NCBI GenBank assembly: GCA_965153455.1
Contig: OZ234503.1
Coordinates: 1,550,001 to 1,614,000 of the forward strand
Reading direction: 5' to 3'
DNA from: Sphagnum compactum
Lineage: Eukaryota; Bryophyta; Sphagnopsida; Sphagnales
DNA: 64,000 nucleotides
Shown: one piece after another, positions 60,049-64,000 of the stretch
How the letters are laid out: every line of letters starts with the position of its first letter
Position numbering within the stretch: the first letter of the stretch is position 1
Notes under the pieces: model-generated
What the model saw: the letters and a program-made list of their open reading frames with translations, nothing else
The model's database searches: none
What the model was told of the DNA's origin: nothing
Position numbers and translations under genes: made by a program

Positions 60049-60067
60049 CCAATCCGGGTATATATAT
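60049..60067 (-). promoter_or_regulatory. Candidate TATA and CCAAT motifs for the gamma gene
   Basis: TATATATAT at 60059-60067 with an adjacent CCAAT (60049-60053, plus strand), at the edge of a local GC-rich stretch. If used, the 5' UTR would be about 1.4 kb and must hold an intron. Weak evidence. Confidence 0.3.
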
Positions 60068-61199
60068 CCAGTCACCCTCCGGTCCTCAGCATTTTCAAAT
60101 AACCGCTTATGGTAGATACCCTCAATTCTCCAAAAAAAACCGAAGAGCAGCAGGCTGAAGAACATCCGGTTCTTTCTTAAGGTGGGTTTCTTAAGGTTAA
60201 TAACTATGGTTCTTTCAAAAAAAGAAAATACCTGATTTTCAATATATAAGTTCTCAAATTTTCTGACAAAGTCAAATAACCACCCAGAAACCCACAGGTT
60301 CTTTGCCAATTCCTTCACAAAACCTGGAGGCTCTTTGAGGTTTTTCAAATAATCAGAACCAAAGGTCCTTTGACTCTGTTTGTTTTAAATACCCAGAACC
60401 AGCAATAGTGCTCTGATTCTGAGAAAAAACTAAATCTAGAACCAGCAACATCCAATACCCACCCAACACTGAATTGAACTTGGCATAAGGCATTACTGCT
60501 TGATGAGCTGCTTGTTTAAGCCATTCTGGTCTCGGGGTCCAGATGAAGATCTGGTGTATAAAGAGCTGGGTTGCAAAAGGACATTTTGTGCTCCAACCCC
60601 TCACATAGTCTAAGGTAAGCCATTTGCTCTCTAAATTTCTCTCAATTGGATCCTTCACCCATTGCATACTTGAATGGTATAGAGACCAACAATCCACTTC
60701 AATTTTGTCATCCTTCTTCTGTGTGCAAGACTTGTCAATTGTTTCACATTATAGTTCATCGCTCTCGCTTGAACCTCACTGTCCATGCACCGTCAAACTA
60801 TAGACCCAACTTCATCCCAGCTTTCACTTCCGTATGCAAATAGCTTCTGAAACTTTCTAAAAAATACCAACTTCTGTACGCAATTCAACAGATGCCCACT
60901 CTCTTCTTCTGTCATACTTTCAAGAGGGCTTGCAACATGATGTGTGGATTGAAGAAACAATGCACAGCCGCATGGAGAGGTGTGCATGCATCACTGTGAG
61001 CTGATTGGCAAAAGACAGGCATTCTTGGTTCAATGTGAACCAAGCACATCTTATTTCGCTGCTAACATTGAGGTTCAACAGTAAAGAATTATAAGCCCCT
61101 CAAGACAAACTCCCAGGCCTGCCTAGATGAGCCAGGCAACTCAGATCAATCTTCACCATAATTAGTGACACATCTGCCTATTTCCCCACTAAACAAAGA

Positions 61200-61320
61200 C
61201 ACAATACAGGGCTCAAACTTTCATGCTCATCTTATGCCACAAGTTGCTAGTGTACCCCCACAGGAGTCAGCTTTGCTCAAACCTGATTTGCTAGATTAGC
61301 GTTTTGCCCATGAGGCTAAC
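61200..61320 (-). mobile_element. Possible tRNA-derived SINE fragment
   Basis: Minus strand shows an A-box-like TAGCCTCATGG (61308-61318) and, about 30 bases on, a B-box-like GGTTTGAGC (61275-61283). Both match the internal RNA polymerase III promoter only loosely, and I see no cloverleaf pairing good enough for a tRNA. Confidence 0.25.
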
Positions 61321-61391
61321 ACATAATATGGTGACAAATACAGCCACATTCCATGCCACCAGAGCCACATCACCCACTAACCTTCATAAGT

Positions 61392-63166
61392 TCACAACAT
61401 CAGGGGCTTGTATAATACAGTGGTGACATACTTTGAACGAAACCGATTTGTTGTACCTAACACAAGAACTGTACGAGAGGTTTTACCTTTTTCAACATAC
61501 AAGTGGTTCAGAATCACATGTTGTGGCCGAGGTAAGGAACCAGCTGTCTCCATAACCTGGGGCACGTTTAGCAGTGTCAAGTGTAGGTGAGGTGGCACTG
61601 CAGGGGGTTCTTTCGCGTACTCCTCAGGTCCAGGCATTGGGTCATTGTAGGAGGATTCTGGTGACCTTGGTGGTTCAAAACCTGCAACACTGTCCAGATT
61701 TTCTGGAACATAGTCCTGCAACAGACTAGTTTGCATGAGAGAAACCAGGATTCCTTCATTGCAAAGTGGAGTTCATCCTTAAATTTGAGTTTTCTATAGA
61801 GGGGATACAAGCAAACAGCACAGGAAATGCACCTTATTTTTCCCTTTTCAATTCCCAAGACTGATATCAAGCCTAGTGTAGTTGCCTTGTTGCAAAGACA
61901 TTGGCAATGAAAACTCACTTGCACATCCAGTATGTTGCTAACATTGTTGGTATCATCTGAAACTGCAGGCAGGTCTGGGGAATATGTCCACTGGCCATCA
62001 ACACAAAACTTAAACTGATAGACGCCTGAAGGGAGGACCTTTATCAAGGTGAAATCTCTCCCAGACCTCTGGAGTGCTTGCCTGCCCCAAACCAATTCCA
62101 TACTCAGATGCTCAGGAAACAGAAAGGCAATCTGACAACCATTGTATAATTACTCATGAGTGAATCATGTCAACTGATGAAAGAAAGTTGATGATGCTAC
62201 AGGGGACAAGATGTACCTTTTGGACCAATTGTCCCAGGAGCCTAAAACTGAGACACTGCTGCCCCCATGGTTCCACAAAATCATGGTGGGCACCCCCTGT
62301 TCAGGCTCACTGTATAAATCCGGTTGTTGGTAAAGGGCCTGTGCTTGTTGGTAACCCCTCAATCCCATCTCATCTGGCTTGGCAATTGGAACCATGGGTA
62401 CCTGCATAGTTTTTAGGAGTTCCACACAAAATTTTCAGGTTGTCAATATGGTGCATACCACTGAATCAGCTGCACGCTCACCTTCCTCAATACCTGACCC
62501 AAGTCTAACAAATGCAGTTGAGACTTGGGTGCTTGTGAGGTGCACCTCAGAGGTGCATGTGACCAGAACTACATTTTGTGAGCATAAGACTCGGCAGTGA
62601 TAAAATTCATGGTGCAATCAAGCATCAGCCTTCAGAATCCATAGCTATTGCTGTTATTCATAAACTTTGAGTAAAAACCTAGCTGGTTCTCAAAAAATTC
62701 AGATCAACCTAATTACTGAACCCTAATCATCATCACAGAAATTAGCATTCAAAACAGACAACCCCGAACTTGTGTACTAGATTCCAGCAAACAGCTTACC
62801 AGAGCTACCACACACAGTGATGGTAGCACTCACTTCAAAGTACTATTTTGTTAGAGTGGAGCATGGTAGGTAATGAGGCAAAGATGGCATTACCTGGGGT
62901 GTGAACATAAGAGGAGATCGAGCAGCACTCCCAGGGCTGTCAGATGGGCTATGGCCCATGGAGTCTGCAGATGCAACATGAGCCATTCGGGTTGGATCTC
63001 GCATGGTGGTGGGATGGTGGTGGTGGTGACCATAGGGAGGGACAGGGTACTGTGGCAGCCTGTTTGCATTCCCTCCCTCATTCCCACGTCCTGCTCCTCC
63101 TCCTGCACCTGCTGCTCCTTCTGCTCCTGGTACCAGCTGCCCCTCTCGACCGCTGGTGTTCCCCAT
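61392..63166 (-). CDS. AKINB: SnRK1 beta subunit (AKINbeta, CBM48 + ASC domains)
   Basis: Scaffold subunit of the SnRK1 (AMPK/SNF1) energy-sensing kinase, joining the catalytic alpha and regulatory gamma subunits. Exons on the minus strand: 62894-63166, 62217-62401, 61919-62081 and 61392-61715; phases agree and give 314 residues, close to Arabidopsis AKINbeta1/2. I start at MGNTSGREG (63166); the codon before is GTG. MGN is an N-myristoylation site, suggesting membrane tethering. Residues 20-90 are Gly/His/Ser-rich with [16 protein letters not shown], as in AKINbeta1. The glycogen-binding-type domain (about 128-207) has [19 protein letters not shown] and [16 protein letters not shown]. The C-terminal ASC domain (about 235-314) has [31 protein letters not shown] and [12 protein letters not shown]. 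Identity is firm. Confidence 0.96.
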
Positions 63167-64000
63167 CACCCAACCCTAAAAGAAAGAACACGCTCCTCCA
63201 AAGCTTGCCTTATGCGAGGTGAATTGCTGTTATGGGGAGCAGATGAAGCCCATAAGCGCTCCTCCTCATCACCTGCTGAGCCATCAGATTAGGGTTACAC
63301 CTCTCTCAATTCCATATGTCATTTCTCTTCCTGCTTCTTTCTGCCAGTTGTCCCACCTCTTTGCAAGCTTTGAGAAACCACCTTGAACTCCTTCAACCAT
63401 ATCACACATGTTGAAACACAACAAGAATAAACCAACTGTCTCTTTCTCGAATTTTACCACCTGGCTTCTATGAACAGAAGCCTGAAGCACAGTGCATCTT
63501 CCTCTTGACCCCAAAATTGCAGCCAGAGCTTGGGTACTCAAATGAAACCCCAAAATAAATAAATAAAATTACATATTCAATTCTTCTTTTGCTGCTTCTC
63601 TAGAAAATGAAATAAATCTCTACACATTAAAGGCCACATGATCCCTTGAAACTGTTTTCTAGAATTTTCAGAAACTTAGATCTTCAAAGAGATGAAACCA
63701 ATCTGTGGTATCCCTCCAGAATGTATGTACTCCATGAAATTCCTTCTTTTAAAAAAAGTTTGGAAGGAAAAAAAGGGCCAAATTTTCTCCAGAAAAACAA
63801 CAAAACACCAATTAAAAAAAGAAGATCCTTATCGATTTTCAGTTGCAGATACACAAACAAACGATCAACCAAGCACAAGATGCACAAACCAAAAATCCCA
63901 CAAACAAACGCCAACCCCAAAAAAAAAAAATTAGGTTTAGAAATAAATCGACAACAAGACGAAGGAAAAAAGAAAAAACAGTACCATTACCAAGGAGCTT
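63167..64000 (-). other. Upstream region of the SnRK1 beta gene
   Basis: Likely 5' UTR and promoter of the minus-strand beta gene, with a single telomere-like AACCCTAA near 63172-63179 just before the start codon. Minus-strand frames at 63284-63553 and 63684-63920 show no domain and are probably not coding. The true promoter may lie beyond the window. Confidence 0.4.

Larger units (their letters stand above)
58661..61391. other. Intergenic region between gamma and beta genes
   Basis: Begins with the likely 5' UTR and promoter of gamma (to about 60070) and ends with the 3' flank of beta. CT and CA runs lie near 59779-59793. A 114-codon minus-strand frame (60353-60697) has no recognised domain. 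GC content peaks near 59880-60060. Confidence 0.4.

Noticed and set aside
60353-60697. 114-codon minus-strand frame between gamma and beta genes
   Set aside because: No recognisable domain, no convincing neighbours or splice extension; could be chance.
61200-61320. tRNA gene
   Set aside because: Only loose A- and B-box matches; I could not form an acceptor stem or a proper anticodon arm.

Overview
The window is nuclear DNA of a green plant (streptophyte). It has spliced genes with GT-AG introns, Arabidopsis-type telomere motifs (CCCTAAA/TTTAGGG) scattered through it, and plant-type proteins: an AMT2-class ammonium transporter pair and the plant SnRK1 beta and gamma subunits. Large AT-rich spacers full of simple repeats, Helitron-like ends and decayed transposon remnants separate the genes. 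I cannot fix the species. A bryophyte, lycophyte or charophyte-like genome is as plausible as a seed plant.

Layout. Positions 3-4838 (+) hold the C-terminal 1611 residues of separase in one uninterrupted exon, open at the left edge. Positions 9083-10940 (+) hold Mediator subunit MED20 in five exons. Two closely related AMT2 genes lie on the minus strand at 17666-19906 and 34539-36407 with identical intron positions, which marks a tandem duplication. From 36.4 to 56.0 kb I find no intact gene. This stretch contains two non-autonomous Helitron-like elements (42179-42673 and 51923-52887), a decayed pogo/CENP-B-type transposase (43727-44620), a perfect 31-bp-arm hairpin (49931-50004), an imperfect foldback (54549-54656) and many minisatellites. 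At the right end, two minus-strand genes encode a CBS-domain SnRK1 gamma-type protein (56033-58660, six exons) and the SnRK1 beta subunit (61392-63166, four exons).

How the genes relate. Separase and MED20 are unrelated housekeeping functions (sister-chromatid separation and transcription). The AMT2 pair serves ammonium uptake. The gamma and beta genes encode two non-catalytic subunits of one kinase complex and lie only 2.7 kb apart in the same orientation, which is the most striking arrangement in the window. No kinase (alpha) subunit gene is visible.

Non-coding landscape. At least a dozen families of short tandem repeats (units of about 36-110 bp) occur, several with telomere motifs inside the unit. 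G/C homopolymers of 10-24 bases recur in the spacers and are absent from the coding exons. Short telomere-motif runs sit in the 5' region and introns of MED20, in two introns of the gamma gene, and just downstream of one AMT2 gene.
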